Positions 1 through 7,155 of a stretch of 8,470 nucleotides of DNA are shown one piece after another. Positions within the stretch are counted from its first letter, which is position 1; each line of letters begins with the position of its first letter. Made by a program: the position numbers and the translations under genes. Origin of the DNA: Bifidobacterium breve (GTDB taxonomy: Bacteria; Actinomycetota; Actinomycetes; S36-B12); assembly GCA_945870085.1 (NCBI GenBank), contig CAMBQX010000071.1, forward strand, positions 1 through 8,470. The letters run 5' to 3'. The notes below the pieces were generated by a model. It was not told where the DNA came from and did not search any database. It saw only the letters and a list, made by a program, of their open reading frames with translations.

Positions 1-314
1 TCGGAGTTAGCGGTACGGCCGGGCAACTAAGCCGCATCGCCACCGTTCGACCATTTGCCGATGTGTCTCAATTGTCGATCGTGGGGGTGGTGATTCGCCC
101 ACCGCGCGAAGACCCTCGCGATTCAGTCTTGCCATCGCCACCTGCAACAACTACCGATGCGTCAGCCCCGGCATCGCCTTCTCCAAGTGGTGTCGACGAT
201 GGCGCTAGCCCTGCCCCAACAGCAAGCACCAAGCCGAAAAAGGAGAAGGCAGCGAAACCGGTGCCATCACCGACGCCCTCGGCTGACACATCAGCAAGTA
301 GTGAAAGTAACTAA
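1..314 (+). CDS. mreC: Rod shape-determining protein MreC, C-terminal end (5' partial)
   Basis: The reading frame is open from base 3, so the gene starts left of the window and about 103 codons are seen. The first visible residues (GVSGTAGQLSRIATVRPFAD, then VSQLSIVGVVIRPP) match the last beta-strand part of MreC, where a 'VRPFADxxxLxxVxVV' pattern is typical. MreC is a bitopic membrane protein whose periplasmic/extracytoplasmic domain binds PBP2 and helps activate the elongation machinery. After about residue 35 of the visible part the sequence becomes a low-complexity tail rich in Pro, Ala, Ser and Thr, with a Lys cluster (KPKKEKAAKP), probably disordered. The stop TAA (312-314) lies 2 nt before mreD, so the two genes are almost certainly in one transcript. 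Identification rests on the short conserved end plus the mreD neighbour. The GTG at 63 is an internal valine, not a start. Confidence 0.88.
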   Translation, partial: GVSGTAGQLSRIATVRPFADVSQLSIVGVVIRPPREDPRDSVLPSPPATTTDASAPASPSPSGVDDGASPAPTASTKPKKEKAAKPVPSPTPSADTSASSESN

Positions 315-316
315 GT

Positions 317-826
317 ATGTGGATTCGGCAGACGGTGATCTGCGCAATTGTCATCGTGCTCGCGGTAATGCTTCAACTAACTTTGCTATCGCGGCTCGGC
401 TTGCCCGGAGCTACCCCGGATCTAGTAGTGGTTAGCGTGGTGGCGCTGGCCTTGGCATATGGCCCCGTCACCGGCGCGGTTGTCGGCTTTGCCGCCGGAC
501 TAGTCATAGGTTTTACCCCACCGGCTGGCGGGGTAATTGGAATACAAGCGCTGATCTTCTTGGTAATCGGGTTCTTGACGGGTGCAGTTATCGACCCGCG
601 TGATCGCACCGTCCCGGTTTTGATGGGCCTGGTTGGACTTAGCACGGGTGCGGCAACCTTGTCGTACGCGGTACTCATCGCGGGTTTGGGCGGTAAGCAG
701 GTCGCCTGGGAAGCCGTGCCAGCCTTGGTGCTGACCAGCAGTCTTTATGGCCTGATCTTGGCGCCGGTGGTGGTACCAACGATTTCTTGGTTGGTGCGAA
801 AAGTCACCCCGGAGATTGCTATCTAG
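317..826 (+). CDS. mreD: Rod shape-determining protein MreD
   Basis: This 169-residue, very hydrophobic protein has about five predicted membrane segments (roughly residues 5-27, 35-65, 70-93, 98-122 and 133-157) and ends in a short basic tail (WLVRKVTPEIAI). Size and layout fit MreD, an integral membrane partner of MreC in the elongation complex. The conserved early part (QLTLLSRLGLPGATPDLVVV) resembles the MreD pattern of a first helix followed by a 'P(D)LxLxxV' segment. The ATG starts 2 nt after the mreC stop and has no clear Shine-Dalgarno sequence, which suggests translation coupled to mreC. Sequence conservation in this family is low, so position between mreC and PBP2 is an important part of the call. 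Its exact biochemical role is not settled even in model species. Confidence 0.9.
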   Translation: MWIRQTVICAIVIVLAVMLQLTLLSRLGLPGATPDLVVVSVVALALAYGPVTGAVVGFAAGLVIGFTPPAGGVIGIQALIFLVIGFLTGAVIDPRDRTVPVLMGLVGLSTGAATLSYAVLIAGLGGKQVAWEAVPALVLTSSLYGLILAPVVVPTISWLVRKVTPEIAI

Positions 827-867
827 GCGGGAGTTTGGAACCCTAAACCGGTGGGAACCGTCATAAC

Positions 868-896
868 TTCAGATCTGCCCCATGTTTATCTTTAAT
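868..896 (+). promoter_or_regulatory. Possible internal promoter before mrdA
   Basis: The 112-nt gap between mreD and mrdA contains an AT-rich block at 889-900. TTTAAT (891-896) differs from the TATAAT consensus at one base, and TTCAGA (868-873) is a weak -35 match 17 nt upstream. An overlapping alternative -10 is TAATAT (893-898). This would let PBP2 and RodA be expressed separately from mreBCD. The motif match is only moderate and was found by eye. The better -35-like TTGACA at 917-922 sits too close to the start codon to serve mrdA. Confidence 0.35.
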
Positions 897-924
897 ATAA
901 GTCGATTTTAACGGCCTTGACATT

Positions 925-933
925 GGAAGGAGG
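925..933 (+). promoter_or_regulatory. Strong Shine-Dalgarno site of mrdA
   Basis: GGAAGGAGG contains the full AAGGAGG (927-933), complementary to the 3' end of 16S rRNA, and lies 5 nt before the GTG at 939. This decides the GTG start of the PBP2 gene and implies independent, efficient translation, unlike the coupled genes on either side. Confidence 0.85.
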
Positions 934-938
934 CCCGC

Positions 939-3083
939 GTGGGCGAACGATCGAACCTACGACTGGTCATCCTCAGTGTTCTCGTGGTCTCATTAATGGC
1001 GACTTTACTGGTGCGGCTGTTCTATCTTCAGGTAGTAACTGGCGAGAGTTACCGGGAGGCTGCGCAGAGCAATACCGTGCGCGAGGTGGCCACACCGGCG
1101 GTACGAGGGTTGATTTTGGATCAGGCGGGCCGACCACTTGTTGCCAATCGCACCTCGCTGGTGGTTACCGTTGACCGGGTGATGCTTCAGCGTGAAGTCG
1201 ATGACGGCGCTGCTGTGATAGCGCGACTTGCGCAAATTCTTGATGTCCCTGCCGCAAGTATTAGCGATCGACTTCTGACCTGCGGTGCCAACGGTGCCAA
1301 GCCGCCTCCGGTTTGCTGGAACGGTTCCCCCTATCAACCCATCCCAATTGCTCGTGATGTCGATGCCCAAACTGCACTGTCGATCATGGAAAGTCGGGTT
1401 AATTTCCCTGGGGTAACAGCAGGCCTCGAAGCCATCCGCACGTATCCGGCACCATTTGATGTCAACGCTGCCCATCTTCTTGGTTACCTAGGTCCGGTGA
1501 GTGAAGATGCGTTGACGCTGCAAGCTGACTCGACCGCGTATGACCGACTTCGCCGGACCGATGTGGTGGGGCGTTCCGGCCTTGAGGCCACCTATGACGA
1601 AGCAATCCGAGGTAAGCCAGCGGTCTCTACCCTTGAAGTCGATACCTCGGGGAGAATTACTAAGACTTTGGACGAGAAGCCGGCGATCGCTGGCGATTAC
1701 ATCGTCTCCACAATCGATGCCCAACTGCAAAATGTCGTTGAACAGCAGTTAGTGGCAGCAGTTCAACGGGCCCAAGCCCAAGGATATCCGGGGGACTCCG
1801 GCGCCGCCGTGGTTGTTGATGTGCGCAATGGGCACATCTTGGCCATGGCAAGTTATCCAACTTATGACCCATCAATTTGGGTCGGCGGCGTTACTGCGAA
1901 GCAATACCAAGACCTGATGGATAGTGACGCTTTGTCATCCAACGCAATCCAAGGTTTATTCGCCCCGGGATCAACTTATAAGGTGATCAGCACGGCTGCC
2001 GCTGCGCGCGAGGGCTTTAGCCTCTATAGCAAATATCAGTGCCCTAATCAGGTGAAACTAGGAACGCAAACGTTCCGCAATTTCGAATCCGCGGGTTATG
2101 GACCGATAACTTTGAAACGGGCAATTGAGGTTTCGTGTAACACGGTCTTCTATGGCATCGCAGGCAAAATGTGGGCCGATGCGGGTGGCAATGATGCCGA
2201 CAGAAATTCGGCCGACCCAATTGGTGAAACTGCAAAGATGTTCGGGCTAAATGCGAAAACAGGTATCGACTTACCTGGCGAGGCCACCGGTCGGGTATCG
2301 AGTCGCACCTTCAAAGTCGCCAACTGGGAGCAAAAGCGTGACACCTGGTGTGCCAACGCCGTTTCGGGTTATCCCGAGACCCGTAAAACCAACCCTGAGC
2401 AGGCTGATTACTTCACCGCACTTGATCGCGAAAACTGCGCCGATGGGTTCCGGTGGCGTGAGGGCGATGCCTTGAACGCGGCAATTGGCCAAGGAGACAC
2501 AGCGGTAACCCCACTGCAGATGGCTATGGCCTACTCGGCAATTGCCAACGGCGGCACCCTGTATCAACCGCAGATGGTGAAGGCGATCATTGGCTCTGAT
2601 GGTCAGGTGGTTGATGAGATTGCTCCGGTGGTGACCGATCGCGTTGATGTATCGCGAACCGCGATTGGTTTCATCACCTCGGCATTGAGGGGTGTAACTA
2701 CCGATGGTTCAGGCGAAACACCCTTTGCGGGATTCCCGCTGGATCAAATCCCGATTGCTTCCAAGACCGGTTCTGCTCAGGTCACCGGTAAAAAAGTTTC
2801 GACATCCTGGTTCGCATCCTTCGCCCCAGCCAACAAGCCTAGGTATGCGGTGGTCATGATGGTGACTCAAGGTGGAACCGGCTCTAAGACATCTGGCCCA
2901 AGTGTGCGCAAGATTTACGAAGAGATTTTCGGCGTGATCGGTACTTCAGTTAATCCAGCCAACAGCGTGCTGATCGGTGGTGCGCCATTGAAGAAGTTGC
3001 CAACGGTGCGTCCTGACGGCACCCCGGTCGCACCGCGAGGCGAGATGTCAGGGTTGAGTTCGGCAACCGGAGGGGGCGGCTGA
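939..3083 (+). CDS. mrdA: Penicillin-binding protein 2 (elongasome transpeptidase)
   Basis: This is a 714-residue class B PBP, a D,D-transpeptidase that cross-links peptidoglycan during elongation with RodA as glycosyltransferase partner. A short cytoplasmic N-terminus and one membrane anchor (about residues 8-31) precede the dimerisation/pedestal domain (about 50-240, including RGLILDQAGRPLVANR). The transpeptidase domain shows all three catalytic motifs: SxxK as S345-T-Y-K348 (nucleophile Ser345), SxN as S399-C-N401, and KTG at 609-611. Two loops carry pairs of cysteines, C115/C126 and C471/C500. The second lies in an insertion of about 50 residues between 'LPGE' and 'IGQGD' that I associate with actinobacterial PBP2. 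These cysteines are extracytoplasmic and could form disulfides (inference). The C-terminus ends in a Gly-rich tail. The start is a GTG with a perfect Shine-Dalgarno sequence. The stop overlaps the rodA start by one base (TGATG). FtsI-type PBP is unlikely given the rodA/mre context. Confidence 0.96.
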   Translation: MGERSNLRLVILSVLVVSLMATLLVRLFYLQVVTGESYREAAQSNTVREVATPAVRGLILDQAGRPLVANRTSLVVTVDRVMLQREVDDGAAVIARLAQILDVPAASISDRLLTCGANGAKPPPVCWNGSPYQPIPIARDVDAQTALSIMESRVNFPGVTAGLEAIRTYPAPFDVNAAHLLGYLGPVSEDALTLQADSTAYDRLRRTDVVGRSGLEATYDEAIRGKPAVSTLEVDTSGRITKTLDEKPAIAGDYIVSTIDAQLQNVVEQQLVAAVQRAQAQGYPGDSGAAVVVDVRNGHILAMASYPTYDPSIWVGGVTAKQYQDLMDSDALSSNAIQGLFAPGSTYKVISTAAAAREGFSLYSKYQCPNQVKLGTQTFRNFESAGYGPITLKRAIEVSCNTVFYGIAGKMWADAGGNDADRNSADPIGETAKMFGLNAKTGIDLPGEATGRVSSRTFKVANWEQKRDTWCANAVSGYPETRKTNPEQADYFTALDRENCADGFRWREGDALNAAIGQGDTAVTPLQMAMAYSAIANGGTLYQPQMVKAIIGSDGQVVDEIAPVVTDRVDVSRTAIGFITSALRGVTTDGSGETPFAGFPLDQIPIASKTGSAQVTGKKVSTSWFASFAPANKPRYAVVMMVTQGGTGSKTSGPSVRKIYEEIFGVIGTSVNPANSVLIGGAPLKKLPTVRPDGTPVAPRGEMSGLSSATGGGG
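3069..3074 (+). promoter_or_regulatory. Shine-Dalgarno site of rodA inside the end of mrdA
   Basis: GGAGGG lies within the Gly-rich 3' end of mrdA. Counted from the GGAGG core (3069-3073), it is 9 nt before the rodA ATG at 3083. The Gly codons of the PBP2 tail thus double as a ribosome binding site. Together with the TGATG overlap this supports coupled, roughly equimolar synthesis of PBP2 and RodA. Confidence 0.65.
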
Positions 3084-4270
3084 TGAGTTCATTCTCGGCG
3101 ACCGACTCAATTTCACGACCACCGTCGGCGCAGCGTTCGCGCGGGAGCGCCTATTGGCGTGATCTGGACTGGGTTTTACTGGTTGCGGCGGTTGGTGTCA
3201 CAATTTTTGGTTCTGTGCTGGTTTGGTCTGCCAGCCGTGCCGATATGGCGTCAGAGAATGACCCACAGTCATATTTGAAGCGCCACCTAATAAATGTGGT
3301 GGTGGCAATGGTCTTGGGGTTCTTCGCATCACGACTTGACTACCGCTGGCTGCGGGCGTACACCCCGCTTATCTACATCGGTTCGGTGTTGTTACTGCTG
3401 GTAGTTTTCATTCCGGGGTTAGGTACCTCAATCGCTGGTGCGCGAGCTTGGATTGATTTACCCGGCGGGTTCACTATCCAGCCATCAGAGTTCGCCAAGA
3501 TCGCCATCATCATCATGATGGCAGCGATTCTGGCCGAGAAGCGGGATTTTGAAAGCGAGCCGCACGATCGAGATGTGCTCATCTCAGTCGGTGTCGCGGT
3601 GTTACCAATTCTAGTTATCTTGGTGCAAAACGATACCGGAACCGTGCTGATTTTGGGATCGGTAGCGCTTTCAATCATCGCGGTGTCAGGTGCGCGGCGG
3701 CGCTGGGTTATCGGTTTGATTGGCGGTGCGATCATCGGAATCTTGCTCGCCGTGCAATTAGGCCTGTTGCGGTCATATCAAGTTTCGAGACTTACTTCAT
3801 TCCTGAACCCCGCGGGCGAGCCGGGAGGGGCGACCTACAACGCCACCCAGGCCCGTATCGCTGTCGGAGGCGGTGGCTGGACAGGTTATGGACTTTTTGA
3901 GGGCCCGCAGACCCAAGGTCAATTTGTGCCGGTTAACGAGAGTGATTTCATTTTCACCGTCGTTGGCGAAGAACTCGGCTTCGCTGGATCGGCATTATTG
4001 ATTCTTCTGGTTTGCGTGATTTTGTGGCGAGCCATTCGCGTCGCTCAGAAAGCCGATGACCTTTATGGTCGCCTCATAGCCACCGGAGTAGTCGCTTGGT
4101 TGGCATTCCAGACTTTCGAGAACATTGGAATGACATTGGGCATCATGCCAATTACGGGTATCCCTTTGCCATTGGTATCGGCGGGCGGTACCTCGATGAT
4201 GTCGACTTGGATAGCCATCGGACTCCTTGAAAATGTGCGCCTACACTCGGCTCGAACCTCACTAATTTAG
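3083..4270 (+). CDS. rodA: RodA, SEDS-family peptidoglycan glycosyltransferase
   Basis: This 395-residue polytopic membrane protein of the FtsW/RodA/SpoVE (SEDS) family polymerises glycan strands from lipid II at the membrane, paired with PBP2. About ten hydrophobic segments follow a hydrophilic N-terminus of about 28 residues. Family motifs are visible: ARAWIDLPGGFTIQPSEFAK (about 120-139), the N183-D-T-G-T187 motif (usual form PDLGT), and the extracytoplasmic loop FVPVNESDFIFTVVGEELG. Asp288 in that loop aligns, from memory, with the essential Asp of E. coli RodA (D262). The C-terminal motif GIPLPLVSAGGTSM spans about 359-372. Direct overlap with mrdA argues for RodA rather than FtsW, whose gene would be expected in the dcw cluster. 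Length is normal for the family. In Streptomyces the gene in this position is called sfr. After the TAG stop a 111-nt gap ends the elongation cluster. Confidence 0.95.
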   Translation: MSSFSATDSISRPPSAQRSRGSAYWRDLDWVLLVAAVGVTIFGSVLVWSASRADMASENDPQSYLKRHLINVVVAMVLGFFASRLDYRWLRAYTPLIYIGSVLLLLVVFIPGLGTSIAGARAWIDLPGGFTIQPSEFAKIAIIIMMAAILAEKRDFESEPHDRDVLISVGVAVLPILVILVQNDTGTVLILGSVALSIIAVSGARRRWVIGLIGGAIIGILLAVQLGLLRSYQVSRLTSFLNPAGEPGGATYNATQARIAVGGGGWTGYGLFEGPQTQGQFVPVNESDFIFTVVGEELGFAGSALLILLVCVILWRAIRVAQKADDLYGRLIATGVVAWLAFQTFENIGMTLGIMPITGIPLPLVSAGGTSMMSTWIAIGLLENVRLHSARTSLI

Positions 4271-4315
4271 TTAGGTTAATCAGTCAGAAAAGCATGAAAA
4301 AAGTGCGCTAAGGGC

Positions 4316-4346
4316 TTGCGGCGGTACTGGCAACACCGGGGCGCAA
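4316..4346 (+). other. Imperfect hairpin between rodA and the radical SAM gene
   Basis: TTGCG (4316-4320) can pair with CGCAA (4342-4346), and inside it CGGT (4322-4325) with ACCG (4335-4338), separated by a G/GGG internal loop and closed by a 9-nt loop. There is no T-tract after it, so it is not a classical intrinsic terminator. It may weaken read-through from rodA or be chance. A 9-bp broken stem in a 111-nt gap is modest evidence. Confidence 0.3.
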
Positions 4347-4368
4347 TGCAGGATATGGGCTCGGCGGG

Positions 4369-4382
4369 TACCCTTATCTCTA
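4369..4382 (+). promoter_or_regulatory. Possible leaderless promoter of the radical SAM gene
   Basis: TACCCT (4369-4374) fits the loose actinobacterial -10 pattern TANNNT and ends 7 nt before the A of the ATG at 4382, the usual distance from -10 to the transcription start. No Shine-Dalgarno sequence precedes this ATG, as expected for a leaderless mRNA, which is common in actinobacteria. The -10 overlaps the 8-bp palindrome GGGTACCC (4366-4373). I see no good -35, so the call is tentative. Confidence 0.35.
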
Positions 4383-6370
4383 TGACGGTTTCAGATTTAG
4401 TTAGACGAGGGGTTTCGATCTTCGACCAACTCGAGTTGCTACTACCCCTGGTCAACAAGCCGATCCAGTATGTCGGCGGTGAGCTAAATGCCACCTTGAA
4501 AAATTGGGACGAGGTTCAGGTGCGCTGGGTCCTTATGTACCCGGATGCCTATGAGGTTGGTGCACCGAATCAAGGCGTGCAGATTCTGTACGAAGTAATT
4601 AATGAGCGAGATGATGCACTTGCCGAGCGCACGTATGCGATTTGGCCAGATCTCGAGGCGCTGATGCGCGAGGCCAACGTGCCGCAATTCACGGTAGATG
4701 GCCACCGCCCGGTCGGAGATTTTGACATCTTCGGGTTGTCATTCGCGACCGAGTTGGGCTACACGAACATGCTCAGCGCCTTGTCACTTGCGAGCATCCC
4801 GCTGCTCGCTGCTGATCGCGATGACTCGCACCCGATAGTTGTCGCGGGCGGCCATGCGGCCTTTAATCCAGAGCCGATTGCGGACTTCATTGATGCCGCG
4901 GTACTTGGTGATGGTGAAGAGGCCGTACTTCTCATTACCGATATCACCCGTGACTGGAAGCAGGCGGGCTGCCCAGGGGGGCGCGCCGGTTTGCTATTTG
5001 AACTTGCCAAGACCGGTGTTATTTATGTCCCGGCCCTTTACGAGGTCGAGTACTTGGAAGATGGGCGAATACAGCGGGTTACGCCAACGGCACCCGAGGT
5101 GCCATGGCGGGTGCGCAAGCACACCTTGATGGATCTTGATAGTTGGCCGTATCCCAAACAACCGCTGGTTCCGCTCGCTGAGACCGTGCACGAGCGAATG
5201 AGTGTTGAGATTTTTCGAGGTTGCACACGAGGGTGTCGCTTCTGCCAGGCCGGGATGATCACCCGCCCGGTACGAGAGCGCAGTATTACCGGGATTGCGG
5301 CAATGGTTGAAAACGGCCTGAAGAAGACCGGGTACGAGGAAGTCGGATTGCTTTCACTGTCGAGTGCTGACCATTCAGAGATTGGCGATATTGCACGAAA
5401 TCTCGCCGATCGGTATGAAGGATCACAGACTGCACTCTCGCTGCCGAGCACCCGTGTTGATGCATTCAACGTTGATTTAGCAAATGAACTATCGCGCAAT
5501 GGGCGCCGCAGCGGCCTAACTTTTGCCCCAGAGGGTGGCAGTGAGCGGATGCGCAAAGTTATCAATAAGCAGGTAACCGAAGAGGATTTAATTCGCACGG
5601 TGACAACTGCTTATTCGGCCGGTTGGCGGCAGGTGAAACTGTATTTCATGTGCGGGTTACCAACCGAAACAGATGAAGATGTATTGCAGATAGCCCAACT
5701 AGCCCGCGATGTGATCAAAGCCGGGCGTGAAGCAACCGGCTCCCGTGATATCAAATGCACAGTATCTATTGGTGGGTTCGTGCCCAAGCCGCACACACCA
5801 TTTCAGTGGGCCGCGCAATTAGATCACGAGACAACAGACTCGCGTTTAGCAAAGCTTCGTGATGCTATTCGCTCAGACCGCAATTACGGAAAGGCAATCG
5901 GCATCCGCTATCACGATGGCAAGCCGGGCATTGTCGAAGGCTTATTGTCACGCGGTGATCGACGGGTGGGTGCGGTAATTCTCGCGGCCTGGCAAGACGG
6001 TGCCAGATTTGACGGATGGAGCGAGCATTTCTCCTATGACCGCTGGATGGGTGCGGCTGAGCGAGCTCTTGCGGGTCAGGTAGTCGACGTCAATTGGTAC
6101 ACCACCCGTGAGCGCATGAAAACCGAAGTTCTCCCTTGGGATCACTTAGATTCTGGGCTTGACTCTGACTGGTTGTGGGAAGACTGGCAGGCGGCACTCG
6201 ATGAAGTAGCGATTGATGATTGCCGCTGGACCCCGTGCTTTGACTGTGGTGTCTGCGATCAAATGGACACCGAAATTCAGGTGGGCCCTACCGGGGTAAC
6301 TGATTTGCCAATGCCTAAGGTGCCCGATCACGCACCGGTCGCCGAACGCAACGCGCAATTGCCTAACTGA
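4382..6370 (+). CDS. TIGR03960-type B12-binding-like radical SAM protein
   Basis: This 662-residue protein resembles the TIGR03960 family of uncharacterised radical SAM enzymes. Residues about 40-195 form a B12-binding-like domain (YPDAYEVGAPNQGVQILYEV, later VVAGGHAAFNPEP and LGDGEEA). I do not see the DxHxxG cobalamin motif, so cobalamin use is uncertain. The radical SAM core (about 270-480) has the [4Fe-4S] motif CxxxCxxC at C281, C285 and C288, followed by a typical EEVGLLSLSSADH strand, GLTFAPEGGSERMR (about 377) and SIGGFVPKPHTPFQW (about 461). Near the C-terminus a second cysteine group, CxxxxCxxCxxC (C614, C619, C622, C625), could bind another metal or cluster. An upstream in-frame TTG (4316) would add 22 residues. 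ATG 4382 is preferred because the sequence resembling family N-termini (SIFDQLELLLPLVNKPIQYVGGELN) begins just after it. The next gene encodes its partner family. Reaction and substrate are not known to me. Confidence 0.9.
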   Translation: MTVSDLVRRGVSIFDQLELLLPLVNKPIQYVGGELNATLKNWDEVQVRWVLMYPDAYEVGAPNQGVQILYEVINERDDALAERTYAIWPDLEALMREANVPQFTVDGHRPVGDFDIFGLSFATELGYTNMLSALSLASIPLLAADRDDSHPIVVAGGHAAFNPEPIADFIDAAVLGDGEEAVLLITDITRDWKQAGCPGGRAGLLFELAKTGVIYVPALYEVEYLEDGRIQRVTPTAPEVPWRVRKHTLMDLDSWPYPKQPLVPLAETVHERMSVEIFRGCTRGCRFCQAGMITRPVRERSITGIAAMVENGLKKTGYEEVGLLSLSSADHSEIGDIARNLADRYEGSQTALSLPSTRVDAFNVDLANELSRNGRRSGLTFAPEGGSERMRKVINKQVTEEDLIRTVTTAYSAGWRQVKLYFMCGLPTETDEDVLQIAQLARDVIKAGREATGSRDIKCTVSIGGFVPKPHTPFQWAAQLDHETTDSRLAKLRDAIRSDRNYGKAIGIRYHDGKPGIVEGLLSRGDRRVGAVILAAWQDGARFDGWSEHFSYDRWMGAAERALAGQVVDVNWYTTRERMKTEVLPWDHLDSGLDSDWLWEDWQAALDEVAIDDCRWTPCFDCGVCDQMDTEIQVGPTGVTDLPMPKVPDHAPVAERNAQLPN

Positions 6371-6371
6371 G

Positions 6372-7121
6372 ATGGCTCGACAAGCTCCGGTTCGCGATGT
6401 CGCGCCAACCGTGCAGCGCCTGCGGCTGCGATACGCCAAGCGCGGGCGTTTGAGATTTTCCAGCCACCGCGATTTTCAGCGGGCCCTGGAGCGGGCGCTG
6501 CGTCGGGCTGAAATCCCGATGGCATTTAGTGCCGGTTTCTCCCCGCATCCCAAAGTCTCGTACGCCAACTCGGCGCCTACCGGGGTGGCGAGTGAAGCCG
6601 AATATGTCGAAATCGGGGTCACCGAGCGCTGCGACCCGGCTGCGGTGCGTGCTGCTCTAGACGAGGCCCTGCCCCCGGGCCTAGACATCGTGGAGGTGGT
6701 TGAGGCCAATACCCCGGATTTCGTCCAGCGCCTCGAAGCCAGTATCTGGCAAATTGAGCTCCCCGGGCTGGGGGTCGCAGAAGTCGAGATTGCGGCCCAA
6801 AAACTAATGGGTCAGGGCGAAGTGACGGTTGAGCGCCTCACGAAAAACGGGGTTAGGGCCTTCGACGCCCGGGGGCCGGTGGTCTTGCTCGTAGTTGAAT
6901 CTGGGCCGGAGTGTGCAATACTCATGGCGGTAGTGCGGCATGCCACACCGTCAGTAAGACCCGACGATGTACTTACTGCACTACGGCAGGTTGCGGACCT
7001 CGTGCCGCCAGCGCCCCCAAGGGTGACTCGGCTGGCACAGGGGCCGCTCGACCCAGTCGGTGCGACCGTGGGAGATCCATTCACCCCCGACCGCGCGCCG
7101 CTGGCCGCCGCTAAGACTTGA
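6372..7121 (+). CDS. DUF2344 / TIGR03936 radical SAM-linked protein
   Basis: This 249-residue protein begins, after about 14 variable residues, with the family hallmark LRLRYAKRGRLRFSSHRDF (about 17-35). The conserved stretch IPMAFSAGFSPHPKVSYANSAPTGVASEAEYVEI (about 48-81) follows. The family is described as an uncharacterised protein encoded next to, or fused with, the TIGR03960 radical SAM protein, and that is the case here. There is no signal peptide or membrane segment, so it is probably cytoplasmic. Basic residues near the N-terminus (RLRLRYAKRGRLR) could contact RNA or another acidic partner, which is inference only. The ATG follows the upstream TGA after one base and has no Shine-Dalgarno sequence, indicating translational coupling and likely a stoichiometric complex. 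Two sequence rows counted by hand are about 65 percent GC against 52-58 percent in the preceding gene, a mild difference. The last 50 residues are Pro/Ala-rich and less conserved. Confidence 0.88.
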   Translation: MARQAPVRDVAPTVQRLRLRYAKRGRLRFSSHRDFQRALERALRRAEIPMAFSAGFSPHPKVSYANSAPTGVASEAEYVEIGVTERCDPAAVRAALDEALPPGLDIVEVVEANTPDFVQRLEASIWQIELPGLGVAEVEIAAQKLMGQGEVTVERLTKNGVRAFDARGPVVLLVVESGPECAILMAVVRHATPSVRPDDVLTALRQVADLVPPAPPRVTRLAQGPLDPVGATVGDPFTPDRAPLAAAKT

Positions 7122-7155
7122 TGGGCGATCGGTAACGAGCGCTCACCCGACACTC

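Noticed and set aside
917..922. TTGACA, a perfect -35 hexamer
   Set aside because: A matching -10 would fall at about 940-945 inside the start of mrdA, where no -10-like sequence exists, and the hexamer abuts the ribosome binding site.
3505..3522. CAT/ATG-rich near-palindromic run in rodA
   Set aside because: It encodes consecutive Ile and Met residues of a membrane segment; codon choice explains the pattern.
4316..4381. In-frame TTG start (and ATGs at 4346 and 4355) extending the radical SAM protein by up to 22 residues
   Set aside because: The added residues (MRRYWQHRGAMQDMG...) do not resemble the family N-terminus, the TTG lies inside a hairpin, and there is no ribosome binding site.
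5038..5598. 186-codon open frame on the minus strand
   Set aside because: It lies wholly inside the radical SAM gene, has a Ser/Arg-rich composition typical of shadows, and shows no recognisable domain.
7118..7146. TTGATG (7118-7123) as -35 of an rne promoter
   Set aside because: No acceptable -10 sequence lies 16-18 nt downstream (region reads gctcac).
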